Source of the DNA: a virus
Length of the DNA: 39,423 nucleotides
Direction: 5' to 3' (one strand)
Virus record (IMG/VR): IMGVR_UViG_3300017735_000029
Location: 1 to 39,423 of that record
Of the stretch, positions 1 through 9,078 are shown one piece after another. The position numbers were made by a program, and so were the translations under genes. Numbering within the stretch: the first letter of the stretch is position 1; the number at the start of each line of letters is the position of its first letter. Under the pieces are notes generated by a model. The model did not search any database and had not been told where the DNA came from. It worked only from the letters and a program-made list of their open reading frames with translations.

Positions 1-123
1 AGGAACATAAAAGCTGGATTGATAACTGAAGACGAAAGAGAGAAGGTCCGTCAAAGCAGTAAAGCTGTAGAGGGCATGAACATCTTTACCAGTCACAGCG
101 TTCGCAATGTTGAAGATCTAATG
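1..123. repeat. Contig-end overlap, left copy
   Basis: The first 123 bases are identical to the last 123 (39301-39423). Both copies lie in the same reading frame of one helicase gene, so the simplest explanation is an assembly overlap of a circular or circularly permuted genome with a unit length of 39,300 bp. A true packaged terminal repeat inside a replication gene is less likely. Confidence 0.95.
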
Positions 124-552
124 ATCCAGGCTAGGTCAATGGTTCGCAAGCACGGGATAAAGCTGATAATAATAGACTACCTTCAGCTTGTCCCCTGGGA
201 CGCCAATAAATTCGGCAAGACCGCTGGTGTCTCTGACATCTCGCACAAGGTCAAGCAGATGGCCATTGAGCTCAATATAGCAGTAATACTGCTATCTCAA
301 GTCAACCGAGACGGCGCTCGTTCGGAGGGTGGCCTAGAAGTTTATCATCTACGCGATTCTGGGGACATTGAGAATGACGCTGACGTCATAATTATGATGT
401 ATCCAGAGCACATGGACATGAACAAGGCCAGCTACAAGGATAACGTGGGTGAATACAAGAATATGGTTTACAAGATCGGCAAGAACAGAGAAGGTGAAAG
501 GGACCTAATGGGAAACTTTAAATTTTATAATCAATACGGGAGGTTTTATTAA
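1..552 (+). CDS. DnaB-like replicative helicase, C-terminal part
   Basis: This is the in-frame continuation of the gene that begins at 38542; there is no real start near base 19. Seen: Walker B IIIDYLQLVPW, then LLSQVNRDG (the DnaB sensor region) and a basic KIGKNREG segment near the C-terminus that corresponds to the conserved arginine-finger region. The stop at 550-552 directly abuts the next ATG at 553. The gene is complete once the contig is circularised. Confidence 0.93.
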   Translation, partial: RNIKAGLITEDEREKVRQSSKAVEGMNIFTSHSVRNVEDLMIQARSMVRKHGIKLIIIDYLQLVPWDANKFGKTAGVSDISHKVKQMAIELNIAVILLSQVNRDGARSEGGLEVYHLRDSGDIENDADVIIMMYPEHMDMNKASYKDNVGEYKNMVYKIGKNREGERDLMGNFKFYNQYGRFY

Positions 553-747
553 ATGAGTAGTATAACAAGTTGCATTAAGTATTTTGAAAGCACACGCGGA
601 AAGTTAGTCACCCCTGTCCAGGAAGTAGAAGAAGTCTACTGCGGACCAGTACTAACAGATTTCGCCAAGGAGCTAATCGAAAGAGTAGAAAACAAGAAAA
701 ATAACGAGGACTCCTTGACACGCGTTCCCCCAGGCATTACAAAGTAA
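553..747 (+). CDS. Small hypothetical protein, last gene of the early arm
   Basis: A 64-residue unknown protein. The ATG directly follows the helicase stop and has a good Shine-Dalgarno (ggaggt at 539-544) inside the helicase 3' end, so it is almost certainly co-translated with the helicase. It has two cysteines (C7, C30) and a charged C-terminal half (KELIERVENKKNNED). I recognise no domain. Its position suggests a helicase-associated accessory role, which is inference only. Confidence 0.6.
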   Translation: MSSITSCIKYFESTRGKLVTPVQEVEEVYCGPVLTDFAKELIERVENKKNNEDSLTRVPPGITK

Positions 748-808
748 TGCGAGGTAAGCTCCTAGGTGACGAAGAGCGGGTTAGTTCTTGACCCTGTTTA
801 ACCCTCAG

Positions 809-841
809 CCCCTCTCGTGTAATCACGAGGGGGGTTTTTTT
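809..841 (+). terminator. Rho-independent terminator of the early arm
   Basis: An 11-bp stem (809-819 with 824-834, one G-U pair) has loop TAAT and is followed by seven T. It ends the plus-strand helicase operon and overlaps the stop codon of the convergent late gene at 840. It has no T-tract in the minus orientation, so it should stop plus-strand transcripts only. Confidence 0.9.
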
Positions 842-3800
842 ATCTAGATAGCAAGAGCGAGGCTACGTCGTTGCTTATTATCTTCTTCCTTCTCATTTCA
901 TTGAACAAGGATCTATCTATGTGGGCGTTCATCTGTCTTAGTAGGTCAGCCCTATCCCCCGCATTCAGATTCATCAACAACAGGTCCTGAGCGCTTCTTC
1001 CATATCTCTGGTTCGTGCGTCTCCTCTTTTCTTCGGCAATGAATCGGTCCGCCTGCATTCTTTCCGCGGCTCCCCCCATTCTCATCCTTTGAATTATGCC
1101 AGCTTTCTCCGCCTGGCTCTTGCCTGCCATTTTAGCGTCGTATTGCTCCTGGGTTGATTCCGTTGCGCCCTTCTTGAACGGTTCAAAGTCCATACCTTTA
1201 GTTATCCTGAAGATATCAGCGCTTCTTACGCCCGCGCTTTTCATTAGATCGATCTTCTCGTCTCTGCTATACCCGAACGAATCAAGTCTGTTGTAGGACT
1301 CTTCAATTCTATCGAAGGCAGCCTTGGAACTTTCCACGGCCTCCCTGTAGGACCTTTCGATCTGCTCTTCGGTCATCTTGCCTTCCTTGAACTTATGTTT
1401 GAAGTCAGTGCTGTAGTTGCCCCTGGCGTCAGAATATCTCTCAACAAAGTCCTGGATTCTCCTCTTAGCCATTTGGTTGAAGTCAATCTTCGTGAACCTG
1501 GCACCGACCTGGCGAAGCAGGACTTCTGACATAGTAAAGTCTCCAGTTCCATCCATTGAACCCTGAAGGTTTTCTAGCTCGCGCATTACACCTGGCTTGA
1601 AGGTCTCAAGAATTACAGAATTGACTCTTTCCTTAAAGGATTGAAACCCTTCTGTTGTAGATATCTTCTCTCCGTATATGTCCCTGTTATCAATAGCACG
1701 CATTACGTTTTGATTGATAAATGTGCCTTCGCCCAGGAGCTCCTCCGAAATTAATCCAGATAGGGTCTTGGTCGTGTCGTATTCATTTTCTTTTCCTTGG
1801 GAAGCTGCGTCGATGACAGCTGAAGCAAACTGCGTCAATGTTGCGTGAGGGAAGAGGTAACTGGTCATCGCAAAGGTTCCCTTCTTGGTTTCCTTGTCAA
1901 TAGTAGCCATGAAGTCCTTGTCTCTCATGTAACTGAATCCGAAGAAAGCAAAGTCGTCTCTCTCTTGTGATCCATCTAAAGCTTCTCCCTGCACTCCAGG
2001 TATCGTCTCTACGCCCCTGGATAAGAACTCCTTTGCTCCTGCGGAGGCAAAAAGGATTCCCATTAGCATTCCAGATCTTTTAAGCCCTTCATTTCGCACT
2101 GCATTCAGGACGGCGGCCCTCTGGGCTTCGTCCGCTGGAAGATCTATATCGAACCGCTTAAAGAAACTAGCTCCGTGAATCATCTCTCCAGCAATCCTAG
2201 CCTGGTTCATTGTGTTCCTGGCTAGCTCAAGTGTAAATGTAACGAAAGGAGGCAGCAGTCCCCTTCTCGAAAGATACTTGCCGAGTCTGGTTGTTCTTTC
2301 GTAGTTCTGGTAGGTGTCGTTCGTGATGGAAGCAGCCATTCTCTTGACCTGTTCGTCGGTCAAAAATACGCCGTTCTTGACCAGCTTCTTCCTTATCATT
2401 CCTTGGTTGGATTTCCAGATAGCGTATCTTGTTGCGCTGTCGGTGACGCTGTAAAGCTTGCCCATTGTCTTGGTCATGCGCTCAGCAAGATTGCCCACCT
2501 TGCCATTTCTTATGGCTGCAGCAACTTCATTTGCTGCAATACTTGCATTACCAATGCCGTATTCATACATTTCATCTACCTCTGAAACCAATTTTTTTCT
2601 GTAGGAGGCTTCTTGCTTCTTGGTTATCTTGCCTGCAACATTTCCAATGGCGGTTCCCTCAAGTTCGGACAGTGCAAGTCTAGCCCCCCTGAAATAGTCC
2701 TTGCTGAATATATTTACTCCGTTGGAAGCCGCAGAGATAGCTCCGCCGATTGCATTGACCGCATAGGATGGCGGATTGTATATAACCTTTACAGCTTTTG
2801 AATAAGCAACCATGCTTCCAAAAGCTTGATTGACGAACCCAGCAGTTCCTTCCGCCATCATTTCCGAAAATTCCGACTCGTAAAGCTTGCCAATAGCGTG
2901 CGCAGTTTCTGTTGGAATATAAAGCTGCCTTCCGTCTGAATCTACTCCCTTCATACCTGGTAAGCTTAACTCAGTGAACCCAAGCTCCTTACGGGTTCTC
3001 ACTTGTTTCGTGCTCTTGAGGGCATTTACTACAGCAAGGTTCGACTCTATCTGGGCTATATGTCTCCTGGAGTCTCTTATCCTGTATTTAGCCTGGTAAG
3101 CAGGCTTCTGTATACCAGCCGTGACTTCACCCAGGAAAGCTCTTTCGGCTGGACCTGGGAGGTGCCCCTCTAGCTTCATTTCAAATCGACCTGGCAGGCT
3201 AGCTACGAGAGCCTTTTGGGACATTCTTTTTTCCTTCGCCAGCATGCTATCTAAATGCTTAAAATGCGCATCTACTGCACTATTGATCTTCTTGGCAACT
3301 TTATCGTCAGAAATATCCTGACCAGCATCCTTAGCCTTTCTTTCAAGGCCAGAAAGAACTTCAGCTCTGGCTGCAGCTTCCTGAGCCTCGGTCGTAGTAA
3401 ATTTTTTATCAGTGAATGCCTTGTAGGTAGCGGTGTCATACTTCCTGTATCCCCGCTGTATTTCTTCCTGCATCCTCGTCATCAGAGTTTCTTTCTGAGC
3501 TTTAGGTAGAAGGTCGAATTCATCGGTTTCATCGAGAATGTCATAGAGATCACTCATCGCCTTGATCTCAATATCTCTCATTGCGTTGAGGTCTCCAGCA
3601 ATAGGCTCCTTGGCCAGCTTGTCTGACATCACGCCTCCATCCATGAAGTCACTTATGTCTTGCTTTAGGTCTTCCCTTTCCAAAACAACCTTCGTGATTT
3701 TGGCATCCAGTTTTGTGCTAAGCGCTTCGGCCCGCTGCATGTCGTTTTGAAATTTAAAGTAACCTTCTCTAGCGCCCTTACCAATCTGTTTCGCTGGGGC

Positions 3801-4532
3801 GATATAATTAAGTCCCCGTATTAGTGCATTCCGAATTGGAGTCTCGGACTGAGATAACTCGTTGGCAATGAACTCGCGCTGAAGTCTATCTTTGGTCTTT
3901 GCAATCTGTCTAGTTGTTGCGTCCTTACCCAGAATAGGAGAAAGAACGCTTGAGACGGCTTCATCCGTAAGCTGATCAGTCGCTATTAGCTCATCAATCT
4001 GCTTGGCACTCTTACCAACCAATTTATGAGCAGTGCTGAAATATTTAGCGTCTATGCTTCCTAGGCCCCTGCCCATAAGACCGCCAGTTCCCATCGCCAG
4101 TAGGGTTCCTTCTGCGTCTACTTCACCAGTATCAATGACGTCACCCAAAGCTCTTTCACCACCAGCAAGAGCTGCCCCCTTGAGCATCTGGCTGTTGGCT
4201 GGGTTAAGATTTACCCCCTTGCCCTTTAAGTCTACTGTATTAACTGCACCAGCAGCAAGTATTCTACCCAGGCTTAGGTCGGCGGATCCCTTGTCCTCAA
4301 AGCCCACTTGGGCTGCAGCGCTACCAATAGCTCCAGAGAGAAACCTGACTCCTGCCCTCGCAAAGGGTATTCTTGTCTTCAGGAACTGAGCGGCAATCTC
4401 TCCGCCTATACCAAAACCTATTTCGGTAGATGCTGACCCAGCAATCTGCCCAGCACTAAGAGGAGGTCTATCAGGAGCGCCCTCCGACTCAAGTTTAGTT
4501 TCTTCTTCGGCGTCGATTTCTTCTGGGTCCAT
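840..4532 (-). CDS. Large putative internal virion / DNA-ejection protein
   Basis: A 1230-residue protein, last gene of the late arm. Seen: an acidic N-terminus, a Gly/Ala-rich hydrophobic stretch at about residues 26-80 (GIGGEIAAQFL, SGAIGSAAAQVGF), a long helical charged middle, further hydrophobic patches (NPPSYAVNAIGGAIS, MLMGILFASAGAKEFL) and a basic helical C-terminus. No lysozyme or protease motif is visible. Size, membrane-active patches and position after the fibre genes fit podovirus ejection proteins (T7 gp15/gp16 role by analogy), but there is no recognisable homology to those. It starts by a TAATG overlap with the upstream gene, so the two are translationally coupled and may act together. 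Confidence 0.65.
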   Translation of the reverse strand: MDPEEIDAEEETKLESEGAPDRPPLSAGQIAGSASTEIGFGIGGEIAAQFLKTRIPFARAGVRFLSGAIGSAAAQVGFEDKGSADLSLGRILAAGAVNTVDLKGKGVNLNPANSQMLKGAALAGGERALGDVIDTGEVDAEGTLLAMGTGGLMGRGLGSIDAKYFSTAHKLVGKSAKQIDELIATDQLTDEAVSSVLSPILGKDATTRQIAKTKDRLQREFIANELSQSETPIRNALIRGLNYIAPAKQIGKGAREGYFKFQNDMQRAEALSTKLDAKITKVVLEREDLKQDISDFMDGGVMSDKLAKEPIAGDLNAMRDIEIKAMSDLYDILDETDEFDLLPKAQKETLMTRMQEEIQRGYRKYDTATYKAFTDKKFTTTEAQEAAARAEVLSGLERKAKDAGQDISDDKVAKKINSAVDAHFKHLDSMLAKEKRMSQKALVASLPGRFEMKLEGHLPGPAERAFLGEVTAGIQKPAYQAKYRIRDSRRHIAQIESNLAVVNALKSTKQVRTRKELGFTELSLPGMKGVDSDGRQLYIPTETAHAIGKLYESEFSEMMAEGTAGFVNQAFGSMVAYSKAVKVIYNPPSYAVNAIGGAISAASNGVNIFSKDYFRGARLALSELEGTAIGNVAGKITKKQEASYRKKLVSEVDEMYEYGIGNASIAANEVAAAIRNGKVGNLAERMTKTMGKLYSVTDSATRYAIWKSNQGMIRKKLVKNGVFLTDEQVKRMAASITNDTYQNYERTTRLGKYLSRRGLLPPFVTFTLELARNTMNQARIAGEMIHGASFFKRFDIDLPADEAQRAAVLNAVRNEGLKRSGMLMGILFASAGAKEFLSRGVETIPGVQGEALDGSQERDDFAFFGFSYMRDKDFMATIDKETKKGTFAMTSYLFPHATLTQFASAVIDAASQGKENEYDTTKTLSGLISEELLGEGTFINQNVMRAIDNRDIYGEKISTTEGFQSFKERVNSVILETFKPGVMRELENLQGSMDGTGDFTMSEVLLRQVGARFTKIDFNQMAKRRIQDFVERYSDARGNYSTDFKHKFKEGKMTEEQIERSYREAVESSKAAFDRIEESYNRLDSFGYSRDEKIDLMKSAGVRSADIFRITKGMDFEPFKKGATESTQEQYDAKMAGKSQAEKAGIIQRMRMGGAAERMQADRFIAEEKRRRTNQRYGRSAQDLLLMNLNAGDRADLLRQMNAHIDRSLFNEMRRKKIISNDVASLLLSR

Positions 4533-6340
4533 TATTTATTGTCGGTATCTGCAACTACAGGTCTAAATGGATTATCGTAATACTCGGCATTAGGACTCAA
4601 AAACTTGAAGATCATTTGTCGTCTCAAATCATCTAGCTCCTTTTCATCCATACCCTGTCCATCTTGACCTGTGTAACCTTCGAGTAGAGCGTCAGCCTGA
4701 GCTGCCGCGATGTCGTATTTGCTTGGGTCCTCGTTCTTCAATGAATTCAGTTTGGCATTGTCATACCTCTCTTGCCTTACTTTTTCGTCTAATTCGTCCG
4801 CAACCTTATTTCCCGTCATAGGATTAATGCCGTTCATTTCAGAGACCTTCATACCTCTAGCAACTTGCCGTGGGCTTGCGCCCTTGGCATTGCCTTCTGC
4901 GATGTCAACTAAGTCAGCCATGCTCATGCCTTCACCATTGGCGGCCCTTCTGTCGCGGTCACTTACCGCTGTATTGAAGTTCGTAGTTCCCGTCTTGATC
5001 CCTTGAATTCTCTTTTCTCGGGAGGTTGATTCCCTGGCAGGTGTGCTGCTTCCCCCATCTGAACCCTGAGGATTTAGAAGATTGGGCCGTCCCCCGTTTG
5101 AACCCTGAGGGTTTAAAAGATTGGGCTGTCCTCCAATTGAGTCCTGAGGGTTTAAAAGATTGGGCTGTTGTCCATTTGAACCCTGAGGATTTAGAAGATT
5201 GGGCCGCTGTCTATTATTTCCTGGGGCAATGTCGTTAATTCTATTTTCGCGGGCTATACTCTCTTGTGAGTATGTGCTGTCTCGAACGGCTTGTAATTGC
5301 CTATTGCTCATTTCCTTTGCCGCATCGGAAGCTAAGAATCTTTGCTGAGCTGCTATGTTCTCTTGAGCTTCCTTACCAGCCAAAGCGTTCATCGTGTTGG
5401 CTGTTTCAGGATCCGCGAAGGCTACCTGACCAGATTGATCTATGAAGGGGCGCATACCTTCGGGTTTTCCAGCTGCTCCAGGTATCGTTTGTCCGCTTGC
5501 GTCCGTAAGTCCACCAGATATAAACGAAGCTCCAGTATCAACCATTTGACCCGCCATAGAATCAAGCTGCTGTTGATTTATTGGGGCGTTGGGTTGTCCT
5601 TGGAACATCCCTATGTTTTCTCCGCCTGGCTCCTGGTAGCTGCCTATAAGAGTGCCTTCGGGTGCTGCCTGCAGAGATTGCGGGGTCTGTATTCCCTCCT
5701 GGGCATCTAGCCTAGCGTTAGTAGCATCGAATTGATTCGGGTTCATTGCATTTAAGAACGCTACACTCTCAGGAGCCGACATAGCTGCTTCTCCAGCAGC
5801 TTCCCGTCTTTCGTTCTCCTCGGCTAATGTACGCATGCCTTCGTTGTCGCCGTATCCGTCACCGCTGCCATACATCATTTTACCAATGGATCCACCAATG
5901 GCATCTCCGCCCATTTCCGATAAACCCCTACCGTCATCTCTCACAGCGCCTGTAATTAAATCTGCTGCAGTGTATATTCCTGCTGGAGTCAGCATGCTAC
6001 CCACCTGTGCTAACCTTGAGGCTTTTGCAGCGTTTCCAATTATTTGAGGAGCCTTGATCTTGTTGAGCTTGTCTGCGTATCCAGCTATCTTCTGGACGTG
6101 TTTCGAGCCCAAAATTCTACCTTCCCTTCCCGCGAGTCTAGCGGTGTCATGAACGGTTTCAGCGCCCGCCAAGGCTTTCTGAGACAGGGTAGGATCGCCT
6201 CCACGACCCGTAGGGGCGTCGCCTCGGTCAATCTTGAACGGTTCTTGACCGCCGCTGGACCCCTGGCTACCGAGCATTGCTCCGCGCTGAGCTGCTTCTT
6301 CTCTTAATCTTTGCTTTTTTTTGGATCTGGATTCTGCCAT
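4532..6340 (-). CDS. Putative internal virion protein with PNLLNPQ repeats
   Basis: A 602-residue protein of unknown function. Seen: a basic N-terminus (SRSKKKQRLREEAAQRG), a Gly/Ala-rich region with a possible membrane-active patch (MLTPAGIYTAADLITGA), long Gln/Asn-rich stretches, and four tandem 13-residue units containing PNLLNPQ at about residues 377-428. There is no signal peptide. It stops where the 1230-residue gene starts (TAATG). Composition and position suggest an ejected or core protein. It has its own promoter-like cassette directly at the ATG (6338-6355) and no Shine-Dalgarno, so it may be translated from a leaderless transcript. Confidence 0.65.
   Translation of the reverse strand: MAESRSKKKQRLREEAAQRGAMLGSQGSSGGQEPFKIDRGDAPTGRGGDPTLSQKALAGAETVHDTARLAGREGRILGSKHVQKIAGYADKLNKIKAPQIIGNAAKASRLAQVGSMLTPAGIYTAADLITGAVRDDGRGLSEMGGDAIGGSIGKMMYGSGDGYGDNEGMRTLAEENERREAAGEAAMSAPESVAFLNAMNPNQFDATNARLDAQEGIQTPQSLQAAPEGTLIGSYQEPGGENIGMFQGQPNAPINQQQLDSMAGQMVDTGASFISGGLTDASGQTIPGAAGKPEGMRPFIDQSGQVAFADPETANTMNALAGKEAQENIAAQQRFLASDAAKEMSNRQLQAVRDSTYSQESIARENRINDIAPGNNRQRPNLLNPQGSNGQQPNLLNPQDSIGGQPNLLNPQGSNGGRPNLLNPQGSDGGSSTPARESTSREKRIQGIKTGTTNFNTAVSDRDRRAANGEGMSMADLVDIAEGNAKGASPRQVARGMKVSEMNGINPMTGNKVADELDEKVRQERYDNAKLNSLKNEDPSKYDIAAAQADALLEGYTGQDGQGMDEKELDDLRRQMIFKFLSPNAEYYDNPFRPVVADTDNK
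5061..5216. repeat. Four tandem 39-bp repeats
   Basis: Four near-identical copies begin at 5061, 5100, 5139 and 5178, each coding on the minus strand for 13 residues with the core PNLLNPQ. The differences are mostly single-base. The perfect period and in-frame length suggest recent slippage or recombination and likely copy-number variation between relatives. Confidence 0.9.
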
Positions 6341-6355
6341 AGCTGTATTATATCA
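6338..6355 (-). promoter_or_regulatory. Extended -10 promoter fused to the start codon
   Basis: The minus strand reads TGATATAATACAGCTATG. This is an extended -10 (TGnTATAAT) ending six bases before the ATG of the 602-residue protein. Transcription starting about seven bases past the -10 would begin at the start codon, giving a leaderless mRNA. The same layout recurs at 19861-19878 and 29111-29128. Confidence 0.65.
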
Positions 6356-6366
6356 TAAAGGGTTAG

Positions 6367-6717
6367 TTAGTCTTCTTTTTCGTAATTCCATTTTTTTAGC
6401 GGGCATTGCTCCGTAGCAAATCCATGCTTCAGCCTAGTGCAACCGCACCCTGGGTGATTGCACTTGCCTAGACCTACGTTTCCGCCCTCGTCCCACAGGT
6501 CGCAGGACCTGCACACAGAAAGCCTATACTGCAGCTCCTCCTTTTCAACCCTAATAGCCTTTCCCGTCATTGCGGCCCTCAATATTCTGGATGCAGCTGA
6601 ATTAACATTTTTAGCCTGATCAAAAATCCCCGCATGCCTGCCCCCGTGAGATACCAAGAAATTTTCTTTGGCTTTAATGCTGTCGTGACCGAGCTCCTCT
6701 TTATCTTGTGAATCCAT
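6367..6717 (-). CDS. Zinc-finger-like CPLxKW-family protein
   Basis: A 116-residue protein. Seen: a basic/helical N-terminal half, then a cysteine cluster C69xxC72, C86, C91xC93 and C105 followed by PLKKW. This order (RLSVCRSC, GKCNHPGCGC, then QCPLKKW) matches a family of small probable zinc-binding phage and bacterial proteins ending in CPxGKW. Its role is unknown; a late structural-region neighbour suggests a virion or assembly role. It lies 21 bases after the cysteine-rich 702-residue gene. Confidence 0.7.
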   Translation of the reverse strand: MDSQDKEELGHDSIKAKENFLVSHGGRHAGIFDQAKNVNSAASRILRAAMTGKAIRVEKEELQYRLSVCRSCDLWDEGGNVGLGKCNHPGCGCTRLKHGFATEQCPLKKWNYEKED

Positions 6718-6738
6718 TTTCGTTATAAGTTAACATTT

Positions 6739-8847
6739 TTAAATGACATCAACGTCCATCGCCGTGAAACAGCTTACGCTTGAGATAGTGCACATACTGC
6801 CATCGGCATCCGACAAAGCGATTGAAATAGGAAATTTTCTCTTAACGGTCCAACTGTCGTCCTCCTTTTTGGGGTTGTTGTCTCTTGTAATCATCAATTG
6901 ATTGAAGGTTTTATGACTCAATATTGCCTTGTTAGGGTCTTCATTGTCCAACTCCGAAAGCAAATAATTGATATAGGTCCTGTGCTCGGCTGGTTTTTTG
7001 ATTTTTGGAATTGTCTCAACCTCAAATTCAGCCGAAATAAGCTTAATGTGAGACCTGAAGGCTCCAGAATATGTAATTGATTCGCTAATTGCTCCGTCCC
7101 TGTCTGGATCATCCAGGGTAACACTCTCATTAAAATTGCTCTCAGTGTTTACTTTGTCGCCCAGGCTTACTGTCCTTGTTGCGGTTGTCGATGATGATCC
7201 CGTTATACTTCCAGAGTAACCTGAGCCTTCGGGGGGGCCCTCACTACCACTTGCTTGGCCACTTGAAACTACGGTAACAGAATTTTTGCTATACGAAAAG
7301 GTTTTTGTGCCAGTGCCTTCTGCAGATAAACTGTATATCGCGTGGGAGGGCATGTTCCCGACACTAGCACCTGCACTTACAAATGTCTCAAAATCACAAT
7401 CATCATTGAGGGATGTATCGGCACCCCCACCGCGCACTGACATGCTCCCCCACTCATCCATGGGACCACCATCAGAGTAGCTAGTTTCATTGCATACCAA
7501 ACTGTCTGGGTCATTGGGATCGGTTCTTTTACATTTACAATAGGTCCCATTTTCCGAGTAATTGCCATTGATGTAGCCTCTATCTTCGTTATCTGCATCA
7601 TAATCTGAATCGCTTTCATTAGTGCCCTGGCTAGCACAACTGTATATTTTGCTGGTAGTGCTAGAAGTGTATCCCTGACTGATACTCCCGCTTGCAGTAA
7701 TAGAGACAGACATCGATCCGCTGTTTAACTCGCACGAATCAAAGGTATAATCATAAGAGGAGCTGTAGTCAGTGGATGCGCTTGACGATGACTCAGTTGA
7801 TGTTTCTTCTGATTTAGTTTGATACAGGTCTCCATTCGGAGCCCGAAATCTAGCTCCATATGCGAACTCGCAATCCTCGTATTCGTAGTCTACCTGGGCC
7901 TTTTTCTTTTCTTCCTTCGCCTCGGTATCTACCAGCGAAGAACTGCACAATGGCTGCAGGCAAGTAGCTAAAAACTGACAAGCATGAACTTCTATGAATT
8001 TATTTTTTCCCGACGGAGGATTTATGGTTATCGTGGAACCTGATGATGCTGTTTTTACAGATCCGTCTTGAAGGGGGTTATATTTATCGTCAACCTCTCC
8101 GTCTTCATCGTAGGACCCTTCTGCCACCGTGTAGGCCGTATCCTCATAAAACTTAACAATCAATTTACTCTTAGTGATTCCCTGTTTGGTTACGCGATGC
8201 ATTGCCCTCCAGGGCAGGTAACTGGGCATATTTTTTACGTTTGCCCCGCTACGTTCTTTTTTCCCGTCTGTCCCTGGAACTACATCAACAAATGTATTAT
8301 ATTCTGGAATGTTCGTAGTATCGAAGATGTCAAAATGGCCCAGCATCTTGCTTGCGTTTTGGCTTAATACTTCGTCTGTATTTTCTTTGGAAAACTTAAT
8401 ACTGTATCTTCTCTGGGTTGTGCTATCGTCATCGCACCCACCAGAGACGGTTTCGTTAGAAGTAATTGTTCTAGCTGTAATGCTATCCGTAGTGCAATTG
8501 TGGGCTGGGGGAGCGGTTATAGTGTGCTCAGTGTCTCCCTTCCTTTGAAGCAGTCCAGTAAATGGGTCGATTTCACTGGTGATCCTTTTTTCCTTGCTGC
8601 CGCCAAACACAGTCCAAATTGGCTTGCCATCATATAGATCGATGGCCTGCCCTCCGCTCGCGAAATTGCTTGTTTCCTCTTTGATTAAATATTTTTTCTT
8701 CTTTCCCGAGGTGCTCCCGTGAGGTCGGTCCTCGCAATCATATTGAAATGGGGTATGGCCTACTCTTTGTAATTCTGCATTTATATATATTACCTGCGCT
8801 GTCGGCCTGCATGCATTAAGGATTGGCTTGTCCTTGGATGTAGACAT
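6739..8847 (-). CDS. Ser- and Cys-rich unknown virion protein
   Basis: A 702-residue protein that I do not recognise. It is very rich in Ser, Thr, Gly and Asp, with an unusual number of cysteines (about 17, including YCKCK) spread along the chain. The middle third is low-complexity (SEETSTESSSSASTDYSS) and the C-terminal part looks beta-rich. It lies among the fibre-like genes, 9 bases after the 69-residue gene. A surface or baseplate-like role is inferred from position. Abundant Cys is uncommon in cytoplasmically assembled phage proteins and may mean metal binding or disulfides formed after release. Confidence 0.6.
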   Translation of the reverse strand: MSTSKDKPILNACRPTAQVIYINAELQRVGHTPFQYDCEDRPHGSTSGKKKKYLIKEETSNFASGGQAIDLYDGKPIWTVFGGSKEKRITSEIDPFTGLLQRKGDTEHTITAPPAHNCTTDSITARTITSNETVSGGCDDDSTTQRRYSIKFSKENTDEVLSQNASKMLGHFDIFDTTNIPEYNTFVDVVPGTDGKKERSGANVKNMPSYLPWRAMHRVTKQGITKSKLIVKFYEDTAYTVAEGSYDEDGEVDDKYNPLQDGSVKTASSGSTITINPPSGKNKFIEVHACQFLATCLQPLCSSSLVDTEAKEEKKKAQVDYEYEDCEFAYGARFRAPNGDLYQTKSEETSTESSSSASTDYSSSYDYTFDSCELNSGSMSVSITASGSISQGYTSSTTSKIYSCASQGTNESDSDYDADNEDRGYINGNYSENGTYCKCKRTDPNDPDSLVCNETSYSDGGPMDEWGSMSVRGGGADTSLNDDCDFETFVSAGASVGNMPSHAIYSLSAEGTGTKTFSYSKNSVTVVSSGQASGSEGPPEGSGYSGSITGSSSTTATRTVSLGDKVNTESNFNESVTLDDPDRDGAISESITYSGAFRSHIKLISAEFEVETIPKIKKPAEHRTYINYLLSELDNEDPNKAILSHKTFNQLMITRDNNPKKEDDSWTVKRKFPISIALSDADGSMCTISSVSCFTAMDVDVI

Positions 8848-8856
8848 AGATCAAGA

Positions 8857-9066
8857 TTACACAATTAGGCGACCCTGTATAGAGGCGTCAACAGCAACTC
8901 CATTTATGCATAATTCAGCGGTAAAAGCTTCCTGCTGAGATCCCATGCTGGGGGCAGGCTCTATGTATACGTCGCTGGAAGATACAGGTTCCCGCTGCAA
9001 GACTTTGTTTTCCGCGTCAAGGGGTTTCCCTTGAGGGACGTTGATGAACCTTTGAATGCTATCCAT
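8857..9066 (-). CDS. Small hypothetical protein between fibre-like genes
   Basis: A 69-residue protein, not recognised. Its C-terminal half (AELCINGVAVDASIQGRLIV) looks like beta strands. It lies 12 bases after the 1366-residue repeat protein and 9 bases before the 702-residue gene, so it is co-transcribed with both. A linker, chaperone or capping role for the neighbouring fibre is possible but unsupported. Confidence 0.6.
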   Translation of the reverse strand: MDSIQRFINVPQGKPLDAENKVLQREPVSSSDVYIEPAPSMGSQQEAFTAELCINGVAVDASIQGRLIV

Positions 9067-9078
9067 ATATTATTACGC

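Noticed and set aside
5026-5238. Plus-strand frame with repeated LNPEGLKDWAV
   Set aside because: It is the antisense reading of the 39-bp repeats in the 602-residue gene and lacks a ribosome site.
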